Shown here piece by piece: positions 1 to 7,023 of a stretch of DNA of 13,996 bases; the stretch's first letter is position 1; the number at the start of each line of letters is the position of its first letter. The notes below the pieces were generated by a model. It was not told where the DNA came from, did not search any database, and saw nothing but the letters and a program-made list of their open reading frames with translations. The stretch lies in assembly GCA_026770615.1 (NCBI GenBank), contig MU631577.1, positions 156,127 through 170,122 on the forward strand. The letters are read 5' to 3'. The translations under genes were made by a program, and so were the position numbers. Origin of the DNA: Pavlovales sp. CCMP2436. Lineage: Eukaryota; Haptophyta; Pavlovophyceae; Pavlovales.

Positions 1-897
1 GGTGCACACCGCAGCCGGCTAGGAGCACGCGCTGCAAGCTCGCTTTGAACTCGAGCAGTTCCACGATGGCGGGCACTGCCAGCTCCCCCAGCCAGCGGGC
101 AGTGAGAGAGGTCGAGCCAAACCAGACGGCTGCCTGGCACGCGGCAGGGCAGCGCGCTGCACAGCTCGCAGCACACGAAGGGACCCACCTGCGGGCCGGA
201 GAGGGGGGGAGAGAATTCGGTTTGGGGTAGGTTTTGGTCGGGTGTTAGGGCTGGGGTAAGGGCTAGGGTGTTAGGTTCGGGCGAGGGCAGCGAGAGAGAG
301 AGTGCCGAGCTCATCCATATAAATAAAAAAAGCTTTATTTATTTGTTTGTTTTTATTTTAGGCGGGGGGGGAGAGTGCCGAGCTCACCCGCACTCCCGCG
401 AGCAATATCTCGCGCAGGTGAAGCGCGTGCGGGAGGTGGTGGTCCGCCATCGCGAGGAGGCCCCCCGTGCTCGGCTCGCGCGCAGTATCCATGTGCGCCG
501 CCTCTCCAAGCACGAGCCGCGCCTCGTCGTGCCGCGCGAATAGCGCAGACAGCCACGGCTCGGGGCGAGTCTCAGCGCGCATCACGCGCGCGCTGACTAC
601 GACTCCGTCGTGGAGGTTGATGAGCTCCTTGCTGCTCGAGCGATCAAAGTCCCCAGCTGTCACCTCGTGGCCGAATGAGCGCAGGCTGATTGTCAGCTCA
701 CCGCGGCCGAGCTCGCCGCTGCCCTCGGTGTCAAGCTGCTGGAACGCGTGCTCAAAGGCGGCATACTCGGAGGGCGACAGCACCTCCGAGTACGGTACGA
801 GCTTGAACTTCGGACCCCACACCAGCGGCGGCGCCATGCCGACTGCCAGCCTCATATCGCGCCGAAAGAGCACTGCCTCTGAAGTATGGTCCGCCAT
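1..897 (-). CDS. EF-hand and leucine-rich-repeat protein, two exons, runs off left edge
   Basis: Proposed model: exon 1 is complement(388..897), exon 2 is complement(1..188). The ATG at 895-897 has a good start context (A at -3, G at +4). Exon 1 encodes 170 residues. Residues about 45-74 form one EF-hand, with a 12-residue loop at 56-67 (D56, E58, S60, E62, E67) that fits calcium binding. The following stretch, which starts GHEVTAGDFD, looks like a second EF-hand that has lost its loop. The exon ends in LREILLAGVR, a leucine-rich-repeat strand. Exon 2 continues in phase as VGPFVCCEL and then LVWLDLSHCPLAG, the ribonuclease-inhibitor type of repeat. After a run of five C (85-89, plus strand) the repeat reading moves to another frame (ELAVPAIVELL, then LQRVLLAGCGV), so a one- or two-base indel is likely there. 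A calcium-responsive protein-binding role is inference from the domains. No known orthologue is recognised. Confidence 0.55.
224..276 (+). repeat. Degenerate telomere-like repeat inside the intron
   Basis: The plus strand carries a run of TTAGGG variants: TTAGGG at 245-250, then TAAGGG, CTAGGG and TTAGG, spaced irregularly by G/T-rich bases. It resembles an eroded interstitial TTAGGG tract. On the coding (minus) strand it is the C-rich part of the predicted intron, so it could alternatively be an ordinary pyrimidine-rich intron end that looks telomeric by chance. Confidence 0.45.
298..386. repeat. 16-bp direct repeats flanking a 57-bp segment with an A/T-rich core
   Basis: The 16-mer GAGAGTGCCGAGCTCA occurs exactly at 298-313 and 371-386, 73 bp apart. 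Between them lies a segment with an A/T-rich core (about 316-360) unlike the surrounding GC-rich DNA, followed by a G run. The right-hand copy overlaps the predicted splice donor. The pattern fits either an insertion with a long target-site duplication or a local duplication of the intron start. Confidence 0.6.
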
Positions 898-1004
898 GCT
901 GAGCTCAGAGCGTGTAATGGAAAATTAAGTCTGTACAGTTACGAGAACTGGAAATATTCTGCCCGGGAGCACTAGCAAGCTCCCTGCACGCGCACGCGTG
1001 GTCG

Positions 1005-1046
1005 TCAACCGTCAGGAATAGGATCTCAACCGTCAGGAATAGGATC
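1005..1046. repeat. Perfect 21-bp tandem duplication
   Basis: Two identical 21-bp units lie head to tail at 1005-1025 and 1026-1046; each begins TCAACCGTCAGGAATAGG. The duplication sits directly at the upstream boundary of the open segment that starts at 1043 and duplicates a possible AG splice acceptor (AATAG). Confidence 0.9.
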
Positions 1047-1192
1047 GCGATGGCGTAAAAGTAACTATCTACATGTACGGTGGATTGATCCAGTCACATT
1101 CGATCAATGGCATGCAGTACACCGACCTCATCTGCGACTTCATCGATGAGTGGGTGGACACCAGAAAGACGTGGCCCCCGCCGAGGGGGTGA
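1043..1192 (+). CDS. Possible terminal exon or ORF fragment, function unknown
   Basis: A 49-codon open segment ends in TGA at 1190-1192 and is closed upstream by TAG at 1040-1042. It contains protein-like stretches such as GVKVTIYMYGG and YTDLICDFIDEWVDT, rich in aromatic and acidic residues and unlike low-complexity GC-rich noise. The bases just before it (GGAATAG) could be a splice acceptor. I recognise no family. It may be the last exon of a gene whose other exons are not visible, or a transposon remnant. Confidence 0.25.
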   Translation, partial: DRDGVKVTIYMYGGLIQSHSINGMQYTDLICDFIDEWVDTRKTWPPPRG

Positions 1193-1259
1193 TGTGTGAG
1201 AGTGCTCCCACACTCCCGCTTTGGGGCGCTCCCGGCCCTTGGATGCGCGCTGGTGTCAG

Positions 1260-1544
1260 GTGGCCAATAATATAGGTCCCATTTTAGGGGTTTTTACCAT
1301 ATATATTAGCGGCTCAGCATGGTTCAACAGGTGTTGTTCAGTCACTGGCTTGGTCGACGTCAGGCTGAGGTCTCTACAGCACTTGGCATGACTTGTAGTG
1401 GCGGGTCGGAGTCTTGCTCGAATAGGCCAGGCTTTTAAGGGCACGTCAACAACACCCCTAGCTATCCTCCAGTCCATCAAGCGCCTCCCCCCAACCTTGT
1501 GTGGCTCACCCGGAACTCGATATGTCCAAAAGTGGCCAATAATA
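1260..1544. repeat. Direct repeat GTGGCCAATAATA flanking about 260 bp
   Basis: The 13-mer GTGGCCAATAATA occurs at 1260-1272 and 1532-1544. AGGGGTTT follows both copies, at once in the second and after a short extra segment in the first. This resembles the flanks of an inserted sequence or a split copy of a dispersed repeat. No coding content is recognised in between. Confidence 0.4.
1304..1345 (+). repeat. Fragment related to the start of the retroelement at 3055
   Basis: Positions 1304-1325 match 3055-3076 at 21 of 22 bases (core GCTCAGCATGGTTC, including the ATG used at 3070). Weaker similarity runs on through a TGTTC...CAC...CTTGG stretch. No long ORF follows here, so it would be a dispersed fragment of the same repeat family. 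Confidence 0.45.
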
Positions 1545-1740
1545 GGGGTTTAGACGTTAGTCGTTACTACACTTACTACACTTGATAAGAATACGTACTA
1601 CAACAATTGATTATTGATAAGCACAAAACAAAACAGTACGAGTCACACTGTCGGTCACCCGCGCAGCCGCCCGCATCTCACACAACAGACTGCATTTGAT
1701 GGCGCCATAAATCACATATTGCAAACACCGACACAGCCAG

Positions 1741-2379
1741 TCAGCGCACGCACGCGTACATCTGGAACTCAAGCGTGTTCATATCGGGTAGCGCCATGTC
1801 GTTGCTCGTGCGGCTGCGCGGCGAGTAGACGCGAATTTGCCTGATATGCGTGTCGCGCCCGTTCTGGTGGTTGGCGAGGACGGCGAGCTGGATGAAGTAG
1901 GTGCGCAGCGGCTCGAGTGCGCGCTCGCCCTCTGACAGCCCGTCGTCGTGCGAGGGCGGTTGCATGAGCGAGATGGTGGTCCAGCCACTCGGCTCGAGCA
2001 GCTCCTCGACCTTGATCTGTTGGAGGTCGTGGAAGTTGGTGCCCGCGCGGATCGAGATCTTGGACGGCGTGTAGCTCTCGTCCAGCTTGTAGTCGGTGTA
2101 GATCGCGATCTCCTGAACGCGCGTCTTCTTGTGGAACTGGATGTTCACCAGGTGCGGCTGCGGCCCGTCCGACTGCCAATACGTTTCCGTCGACGCATCG
2201 CGCAGCTGGTCCACGCCGTTGCCCGGCTTGGCGGTCGAGAGCGACCACACGGCCTGGTCGCCGACCTCGGACGGCGCGCCTCGCCCGGCAATGTTTGGCC
2301 GGGCCTCGGCGGCATCGCCGTGGGTTACCTCCGCCTCCACGCCACCAGTGTTCAGCGTGGGCGGCGCGGTAGACTCCAT
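1741..2379 (-). CDS. APC10: Anaphase-promoting complex subunit 10 (APC10/DOC1)
   Basis: This is a 212-residue protein matching APC10/DOC1, the substrate-recognition co-subunit of the anaphase-promoting complex E3 ubiquitin ligase, acting in the nucleus and cytoplasm during mitosis. The DOC beta-sandwich domain spans about residues 37-190. Recognisable stretches are QLRDASTETYWQSDGPQPH, IAIYTDYKLDESYTPSKISI and the late strand IRQIRVYSPR. The C-terminus is LEFQMYACVR; family members normally end in Ile-Arg, the tail that docks on the TPR subunit APC3/CDC27, and here it is Val-Arg. I chose the ATG at 2377-2379 because it has A at -3 and G at +4 and gives the usual family length; the frame stays open further upstream but contains no family sequence. 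The first 36 residues are a variable leader. Stop is TGA at 1741-1743. No breaks are seen. Confidence 0.93.
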   Translation of the reverse strand: MESTAPPTLNTGGVEAEVTHGDAAEARPNIAGRGAPSEVGDQAVWSLSTAKPGNGVDQLRDASTETYWQSDGPQPHLVNIQFHKKTRVQEIAIYTDYKLDESYTPSKISIRAGTNFHDLQQIKVEELLEPSGWTTISLMQPPSHDDGLSEGERALEPLRTYFIQLAVLANHQNGRDTHIRQIRVYSPRSRTSNDMALPDMNTLEFQMYACVR

Positions 2380-3050
2380 TGTCAGGGCGAGGGCGAGCTG
2401 GGCAGGGTGCGCACCCAAATCTCCCCCAGGCAGGGTGAGCCTCCCTGAGCGGCGGCACGATGGAAGTCTCCCGCCTCCCGCGTTTTTGCATTTTTGATCG
2501 ATGCGTGGATCCTGTAGGGCCGGATTGAGATCTTGGCGATACGGCCGGCATCGGTTGGGACCAGAGGAGTTGGGACTAATGCCTACACTTACGCTCCGGA
2601 CTACCCCCATTGTGCCTACACTAAAAGAGAGATAGGCCCGGGGGTGTGGGCGCGAGAAAGCGTATCGCTCAAGAGAGTGAAATTATCGCAAATGGAGATT
2701 GAAAATCCGGGGTCCATAGCTCCACAAATTTTGAAGCCCTGAGAGCCTGCTGGGCATCCGCCAGAGATTCCCCGAAAATATTTGTCGCGTTAGCCGTAGA
2801 CACCTGTATCGCTCAAAAAGCGCCGAGTGACGGAGTGGGCGACGCTCCACCTCTTGCGGCGCCGCTTGCGGCGCCGTAAATACGATGGTGCAGTATGAAT
2901 TAAAGAAGTTGCTGATGCCACTAAACCGAAATCGTGTCGGAGGAGCGAGGTAATAGGTTGCAGCAACCCGCGTTTCTAGATATTTACATAGGTCGTTCAC
3001 TGCGGAAACACATGGCTAGCCCGAACACAGCCCACACTATCTATAATACA
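2380..3050. other. Intergenic interval, no gene recognised
   Basis: This lies between the APC10 start and the retroelement. Open frames here are short and show no family features. A 12-bp unit (CTTGCGGCGCCG) is repeated twice in tandem at 2853-2876, and GTATCGCTCAA occurs at about 2660 and 2807. The APC10 promoter should lie in the left part, but no element can be named. Confidence 0.4.
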
Positions 3051-3069
3051 CTATTATTAGCTGCTCAGC

Positions 3070-3840
3070 ATGGTTCGATGTTCACTCACAGACTTGGAGA
3101 GCACGGCGGCACTGCGCATACCTAGCGGCAGGGGCCGAAGGTACCCGGAAAAGTACATCAAACACATGGCCAGATTAGTCCTCGGGTCAGACCGCCACAA
3201 CGCAGAGTGGGCAGAGGAATGGGCCCAGGACCACACTACCACACCGCCGATGGCCTCAATTGAGATAACAATAGACGGGAAGCCTGAAAAAATAAGCACC
3301 TCCTGCCCCCTGTGCAGGGCACCCGGTCCATCTGATACCAAACACCACCTGTACCACGAGTGTCCGTCAACGGCTGAGCTCCGCCAAGGTCTCCACGACG
3401 CACTCTGCACCGAGCTGGCACCACGACTGGGGATTCCAAAATCAAAAAGAGTGGCAACACACATGATCGCTAGGCCGGATTACTACACCGGACGGGTCGG
3501 TATGAGCATCAAGGAAGAGCTCGCGAAAGACAGCGAGGGAGACCCCCCAAAGCACGGCGCTTTAAGCTTCACGCTTCTACACCATAGCCTCGAGATGCAT
3601 ATCCTGCGCGAAGCCGCAATCGAGGCATCCGCTGCGGCAACCAAGGATAAGATCTCCATATGCGAAGCGAAAAAGTTCAAGGTGGCCTGGTGGGCCGCAC
3701 AGGCGGCCGAGAGGGCAGAAAAGAAAAAGACGCAGGTGGGGGCAACCACACCCGCGGGGAAAAAACGGCAGCGAACGCCCACCCCCCCGCCGCCCGCGCG
3801 GACAACGCCGCACTACGCCTACCCGCTACCCGGCTCTTAG
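3070..3840 (+). CDS. C-terminal LINE-type ORF with CCHC zinc finger
   Basis: This 256-residue reading frame begins at an ATG just after an in-frame TAG (3058-3060). Residues 79-98 form a CCHC finger: C79, C82, H93 and C98 (CPLC, then HHLYHEC). A CPLC...H....C finger near the C-terminal end is typical of non-LTR retrotransposon reverse transcriptases, where it is thought to help bind template RNA. Before it lies a basic region (RGRRYPEKYIKHMARLVLG). After it come an alpha-helical stretch rich in Ala, Glu and Lys and a basic, proline-rich tail. The polymerase motifs are absent, so this copy cannot reverse-transcribe by itself. The family assignment rests on the finger and the context; a host zinc-finger protein is the alternative. 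Confidence 0.5.
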   Translation: MVRCSLTDLESTAALRIPSGRGRRYPEKYIKHMARLVLGSDRHNAEWAEEWAQDHTTTPPMASIEITIDGKPEKISTSCPLCRAPGPSDTKHHLYHECPSTAELRQGLHDALCTELAPRLGIPKSKRVATHMIARPDYYTGRVGMSIKEELAKDSEGDPPKHGALSFTLLHHSLEMHILREAAIEASAAATKDKISICEAKKFKVAWWAAQAAERAEKKKTQVGATTPAGKKRQRTPTPPPPARTTPHYAYPLPGS

Positions 3841-3850
3841 ATAGCCCCGC

Positions 3851-3940
3851 AGGGGCCCCGGGGGCCCCGCCGGAGGCGCCTATGTGACTAACATATAACT
3901 AACTTGTCATATAGCCCGGGGGCCCACGGGGCCCCACGGA
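3851..3940. repeat. GC-rich hairpin between the two retroelement ORFs
   Basis: CTATGTGAC (3880-3888) pairs with GTCATATAG (3906-3914) with one mismatch. Outside it, GGGGCCCCGGGGGCCCC-type runs on the left pair with CCCGGGGGCCCACGGGGCCC on the right. The loop of about 17 nt contains two TAAC-type repeats. The first ORF stops just before the stem and the next frame opens at 3899, inside the loop. Confidence 0.6.
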
Positions 3941-4783
3941 TATTCCCCGTACGTTACGCCTTTTCTAAGAGCCGGCCCGCTACCCGCGGTACCTCTCCAG
4001 GCCATACGAGCAGAGCCACACAAGCGCTTGCGAGGCCCGGACATCCCGGCCACTCCGCAGAACCCGACACCAAACATGCCCCCAACGCCACCAGCACAGA
4101 CCCTACCCGCTGCACAACACGAGGCCACACCACCAAACATGCCTCCAACGCCACCAGCAAGGGCCCTACCCGCTACACAACACGAGGCCACACCAAGCCT
4201 GCCAGGCAAACGCGCATTGAACCAGGCCAAGCCTGCCCCGCCGCAGAGGCTGCCTCCAGCCACTCCTCTAGCGCCGCCAGCATCGGCCATACCCATAGAA
4301 TACGAGGCCACCGTACCAGCTCATCCATGCGCCCGCCCAATGAGCCCGGACAAACCTGCCACAAACTCGCGCATGACGCGCTCAGCGTCCATAAGGGCCC
4401 CCGATGCCAACCAGGCAACAGTACACCAAGCCGCCAGCGACAAACGCCCCAAACCCAAACAGGAGCCAGCCAGCAAGCCCAAAATCAACCCTAGCCGCGC
4501 CCCGCAAGCGCACACCGAGCCAGGGCAATCCTGCCGAGCCACAGAAGTCGGCCCCAGCCACCCCCCACTGCCACCAGCACCGGCCATACCCACCATACAA
4601 TACGAGGCCATACCTCAACGCGTGATGCGCTCATCCAAACGCAAACAGGAGCCAGCAAGCCCAGAATCCATCCAACAGCATAAAAAGAAGGCGCGCCAGA
4701 TACGCAATTGGGAAGGAAAATGCCCTGAACCAAAACCCAAAACCACTGAGCCCGAGGCCCACCCCAGCGAAGGGGTGGGGTAG
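3899..4783 (+). CDS. Proline/lysine-rich retroelement ORF, no family known
   Basis: This frame is open from 3899 to a TAG at 4781-4783. Its first ATG is at 4076, and the ORF may be joined to the upstream one by frameshift or may have lost its start. The protein is low complexity, rich in Pro, Ala, Thr and Lys. Near its start a 21-residue unit (MPPTPPA...QHEATP) is repeated, and later there are two KxEPAS motifs and a lysine-rich KRKQEPASPESIQQHKKK block. It ends EAHPSEGVG. The degraded copy at 7630-7860 encodes KCKHEPASPK and ends DAHPRKGVG in the corresponding frame, which argues that this frame is the one translated. A nucleic-acid-binding tail is plausible but not shown. Confidence 0.45.
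   Translation, partial: LTCHIARGPTGPHGYSPYVTPFLRAGPLPAVPLQAIRAEPHKRLRGPDIPATPQNPTPNMPPTPPAQTLPAAQHEATPPNMPPTPPARALPATQHEATPSLPGKRALNQAKPAPPQRLPPATPLAPPASAIPIEYEATVPAHPCARPMSPDKPATNSRMTRSASIRAPDANQATVHQAASDKRPKPKQEPASKPKINPSRAPQAHTEPGQSCRATEVGPSHPPLPPAPAIPTIQYEAIPQRVMRSSKRKQEPASPESIQQHKKKARQIRNWEGKCPEPKPKTTEPEAHPSEGVG
4073..4198 (+). repeat. 63-bp tandem repeat, two units
   Basis: Units start at 4073 and 4136 and both begin AACATGCC(C/T)CCAACGCCACC. They are highly similar and keep the reading frame, coding for the repeated MPPTPPA...HEATP segment. Weaker relatives recur near 4270-4315 and 4567-4615 (GCCATACC...TACGAGGCCA). Confidence 0.8.
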
Positions 4784-4858
4784 ACCAGGCCCCAGCAAAA
4801 GCCTCCCACTTTGTGGTTCCTGCCCCTCGTGGGCAAGAATCACAATGTGGGATAATGG
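4758..4858 (+). repeat. Two-hairpin 3' tail of the retroelement
   Basis: Hairpin 1 is CCCACCCC (4758-4765) against GGGGTGGG (4772-4779) with a 6-nt loop, overlapping the end of the ORF. Hairpin 2 is TGCCC (4821-4825) against GGGCA (4831-4835). The tail then reads AATCACAATGTGGGATAATGG. The copy at 7630-7740 on the other strand has the same order: CCCACCCC/GGGGTGGG, a CCCCGGGG hairpin, AATCGTG, and CAATATGTGATA. Confidence 0.6.
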
Positions 4859-5243
4859 CCGTCGGAGTATAGTCGTCTGTGTTATGGCGCTAAAGGATTA
4901 TCGCGTGCGCAGGCGTGCGGCAGCTCGAGCGCTCGAGATGCAGAGGAGTTCGGTCAGCAGCAAATCAGTCGAGCAGCGTCGATTGGCGTTTTGTTGATCA
5001 GATTTCAGCGGTGGCCAGCGGTGGGGACGGTATCCGGTGTGCTCGGAAAGTTCCCCTGATCCGAGTGTTTTTCAACGCTCGGGTTCGGGTTTCAGAACCA
5101 TTCGGGGGCGGACGTATAACTAGAAATTTACACGCTTGGTCCACAGCTCGACGACGCGAAAAATAATATGAAAAACGCGTTTTAAAACTGGCGTCACGGG
5201 GCCGAGGCGGGATTGCAGGGAGGCGGACGCCGGGATTGCAACG
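4859..5243. other. Upstream region of the translocator gene
   Basis: No gene is seen; open frames here lack protein-like composition. It must contain the promoter and 5' untranslated region of the gene starting at 5244. A short A/T-rich stretch (about 5120-5185, including AAAAATAATATGAAAAACG) lies 60-120 bp upstream of the ATG, but no core element can be assigned. Confidence 0.4.
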
Positions 5244-6806
5244 ATGGGTCACGATCCGCTCCCAAGCCCCCAGTTCGATGGGCTCGACTCGGTAGCGTAC
5301 GAGCAGTACCGGAAGGGCTACCGCTCGTTCAGGCGCAACGGCAGCGAGCACGCCAGACTGGCCAAGCTCGGCGCCGAGGCTGGCAGCTCGCACGTGCCTG
5401 TGCCAATCCCGAGTGTTGCGAGCAGGATGCGCCCGATCGAGTGCCAGGCCGATCTGCCGCCTCCGATCCAGTCGAGTAGGTCCGATGTGATGCTGCAGTT
5501 GCGTGCCAAGGCGCAGGCCAACGAATACCGCCGCGACCTCGGCCTGCTCACAGGGGACAACGATGAGGATGAGCCGCACCTCGCCGCGTCGCCGTTCCGG
5601 CTGCGCCCCTGCTGCAGGTGGACGCGGGAGCGACCGTCAAGCCACACGCTCGCCACAGACGTGCAGCTCGGCGACGCGCCCTCCGCCAAGAGCCGCTTCG
5701 ATGGTCGCGCGGGCTCCGTCAAGCCCTCCAAGCGAGCGAACGAGAGGGGCGAGTACCCGTCCATCGAGACGCAGCCAGACGCCATCTTCCCGGCGAAGGC
5801 GGCCAAAGCTCAATCGCAGGGCTCTTCTCGGCGGAATACGATCCTTTTCATCGCCGTGTGGTACTTCACAGGCGCCTTCACCAATTCTTCCAGCAAACAG
5901 GCGCTTGCCTCGCTGCCCAGCTCGCTGCCGCTCACTCTCACCGCGGTGCAGCACCTCGCCGCGTCGCTCTGCGGCACGCTCGTGTACCGGCTGCTGCAGC
6001 TCCAGCCGTACAAGCCGCTGCCCGCCTACCACGAGGTCTCGGCGCAGGCGCGCTCAGCGCTCTTCTGGCTGTGCCTGGTCTACTCGCTCGGCTTCTCGCT
6101 CACCAACGCCTCCTTCGGCGCCGTCAACGCCAGCTTCGTCGATACAGTCAAGGCGGCCGAGCCAATCTCCACAGTGGCACTTGCCGCCCTCTTCCTCTCC
6201 AACGAGAAGATGACACCGCGCGTGCTGCTCGCCCTCCTCCCCATCGTGGGCGGCGTCGGCATCTCGTCGATGGCCGAGGCGTCCGCCTCCCTCATCGGGC
6301 TTGCGTTCGCGCTCGGCTCGAACCTCTGCTTCTCCGCGCGCTCGATCGCGGCCAAGCTGGTGGGCAAGCACATGGGCGCGGCGCGGATGGACGGCGCAAA
6401 CCTCTTCGTGCACGTCAACATCCTCGGGCTGATGGCGCTCGTCCCCGCCGCGCTCCTGCTCGAGGGGCGGCAGCTGGCCGAGCTGGCCTCGTCGCTGCCG
6501 GACGAGCAGCTCGTGGCCTCCGCGCGACTCTTCGCGTTCAACGGGCTGATGTACTACTTGAACAACCAGATGAACTTCATCGTGCTCGAGCAGGTCGACA
6601 CGCTCACGCACGGCATCATCAACTGCGGCCGGCGGGTCGCCAACATCCTCTTCGCCATTATGTGGTTTGGCAACAAGGTGACTGTCTTCAACGGCGCGGG
6701 CATCTCGCTCGCCATCGCCGGCGGCTTCCTGTACGTGCGCGCCAAGGTGCTCGACGCCAAGCGCGAGAAAGAGGCGAAGAAACGGGCTGGGCGCAAGTCC
6801 GAATAG
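5244..6806 (+). CDS. Sugar-phosphate/phosphate translocator (TPT/SLC35 family) with long N-terminal extension
   Basis: This 520-residue membrane protein is a member of the drug/metabolite transporter superfamily, TPT branch, which exchanges phosphorylated C3, C5 or C6 compounds or nucleotide sugars for phosphate across plastid or Golgi membranes. The transporter part is residues about 197-503, with roughly ten hydrophobic segments. Family motifs are TVKAAEPIS (301-309), LLPIVGGVGISS (331-342), SNLCFSARSIAAK (359-371), HGIINCGRRVANI (456-468, with the basic pair R463-R464 where phosphate translocators have Lys-Arg) and AGGFLYVRAK (492-501). Residues 1-195 are hydrophilic and charged, without a signal peptide or obvious transit peptide. 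The ATG context is good (A at -3, G at +4). The C-terminal tail is Lys/Arg-rich. The substrate cannot be told from sequence. The frame is uninterrupted and has no introns. Confidence 0.88.
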   Translation: MGHDPLPSPQFDGLDSVAYEQYRKGYRSFRRNGSEHARLAKLGAEAGSSHVPVPIPSVASRMRPIECQADLPPPIQSSRSDVMLQLRAKAQANEYRRDLGLLTGDNDEDEPHLAASPFRLRPCCRWTRERPSSHTLATDVQLGDAPSAKSRFDGRAGSVKPSKRANERGEYPSIETQPDAIFPAKAAKAQSQGSSRRNTILFIAVWYFTGAFTNSSSKQALASLPSSLPLTLTAVQHLAASLCGTLVYRLLQLQPYKPLPAYHEVSAQARSALFWLCLVYSLGFSLTNASFGAVNASFVDTVKAAEPISTVALAALFLSNEKMTPRVLLALLPIVGGVGISSMAEASASLIGLAFALGSNLCFSARSIAAKLVGKHMGAARMDGANLFVHVNILGLMALVPAALLLEGRQLAELASSLPDEQLVASARLFAFNGLMYYLNNQMNFIVLEQVDTLTHGIINCGRRVANILFAIMWFGNKVTVFNGAGISLAIAGGFLYVRAKVLDAKREKEAKKRAGRKSE

Positions 6807-7023
6807 CACCTTTCACTGTCAGTTGGGGGCGTGCGACAGCCGGGCTCAATGCAGCCACGATCTGGGTTGCCTGGATCTGGCTGGCTAGCTGCGCTGCCAG
6901 TGCTACTCGCGCTTTTTTTGTAACTATATTATTTTTAATAATTTTTTCAATCATATGTGTCTGGCCTGTCGCACACTGCTGGAAAAAGGAGGAGCCTTGT
7001 TCAAGGTTCAGTGCGGTTGGACT
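6807..7023. other. 3' flank of the translocator gene
   Basis: No gene is seen. A T-rich stretch at about 6910-6955, including TATATTATTTTTAATAATTT, follows the stop codon by about 110 bp and may belong to the 3' untranslated region or polyadenylation region. Confidence 0.4.

Larger units (their letters stand above)
189..387 (-). other. Predicted 199-nt GT-AG intron of the EF-hand/LRR gene
   Basis: On the minus strand the donor reads GTGAGC (382-387) and the acceptor CCCGCAG (189-195), preceded by a C/T-rich tract. Removing it joins two leucine-rich-repeat half-units in phase 0. Without splicing, the frame reaches TAA at 358-360 inside an A/T-rich tract. The fit of the repeat across the junction is the main support; no transcript data are available. 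Confidence 0.55.
898..1740. other. Mostly non-coding interval with short repeats
   Basis: No substantial gene is seen. The interval holds the 21-bp tandem duplication, a possible short exon, the paired GTGGCCAATAATA motif, and a 22-nt match to the start of the retroelement at 3055. From about 1545 to 1740 the sequence is A/T-richer and nothing is recognised. It probably includes the 3' untranslated region of the minus-strand gene that ends at 1741. Confidence 0.5.
3055..4858 (+). mobile_element. 5'-truncated LINE-like (non-LTR) retroelement
   Basis: The element holds, in order: a zinc-finger ORF (3070-3840) like the end of a LINE reverse transcriptase, a GC-rich hairpin, a proline/lysine-rich ORF to 4783, and a tail with two hairpins ending near GGGATAATGG. 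A second, shorter copy on the minus strand at 7630-7860 shares the last protein motif, both hairpins and the GATA-containing tail, so the right boundary is supported by comparison. No reverse transcriptase catalytic region is present upstream, as expected of a 5'-truncated copy. The left boundary near 3055 rests only on similarity to 1304-1325. No poly-A tail or clear target-site duplication was found. Confidence 0.55.

Noticed and set aside
358..928. Plus-strand frame 467-928 and minus frame 353-556
   Set aside because: They overlap the EF-hand exon in other frames and show no family features.
1256..1480. Minus-strand 74-codon frame
   Set aside because: It spans the repeat fragment at 1304-1325, has no recognisable domain and is not supported by composition.
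1695..1727. Possible third retroelement tail (CAATATGTGAT on the minus strand, as at about 7640)
   Set aside because: Only about 13 bases match and neither hairpin is present upstream, so chance similarity is likely.
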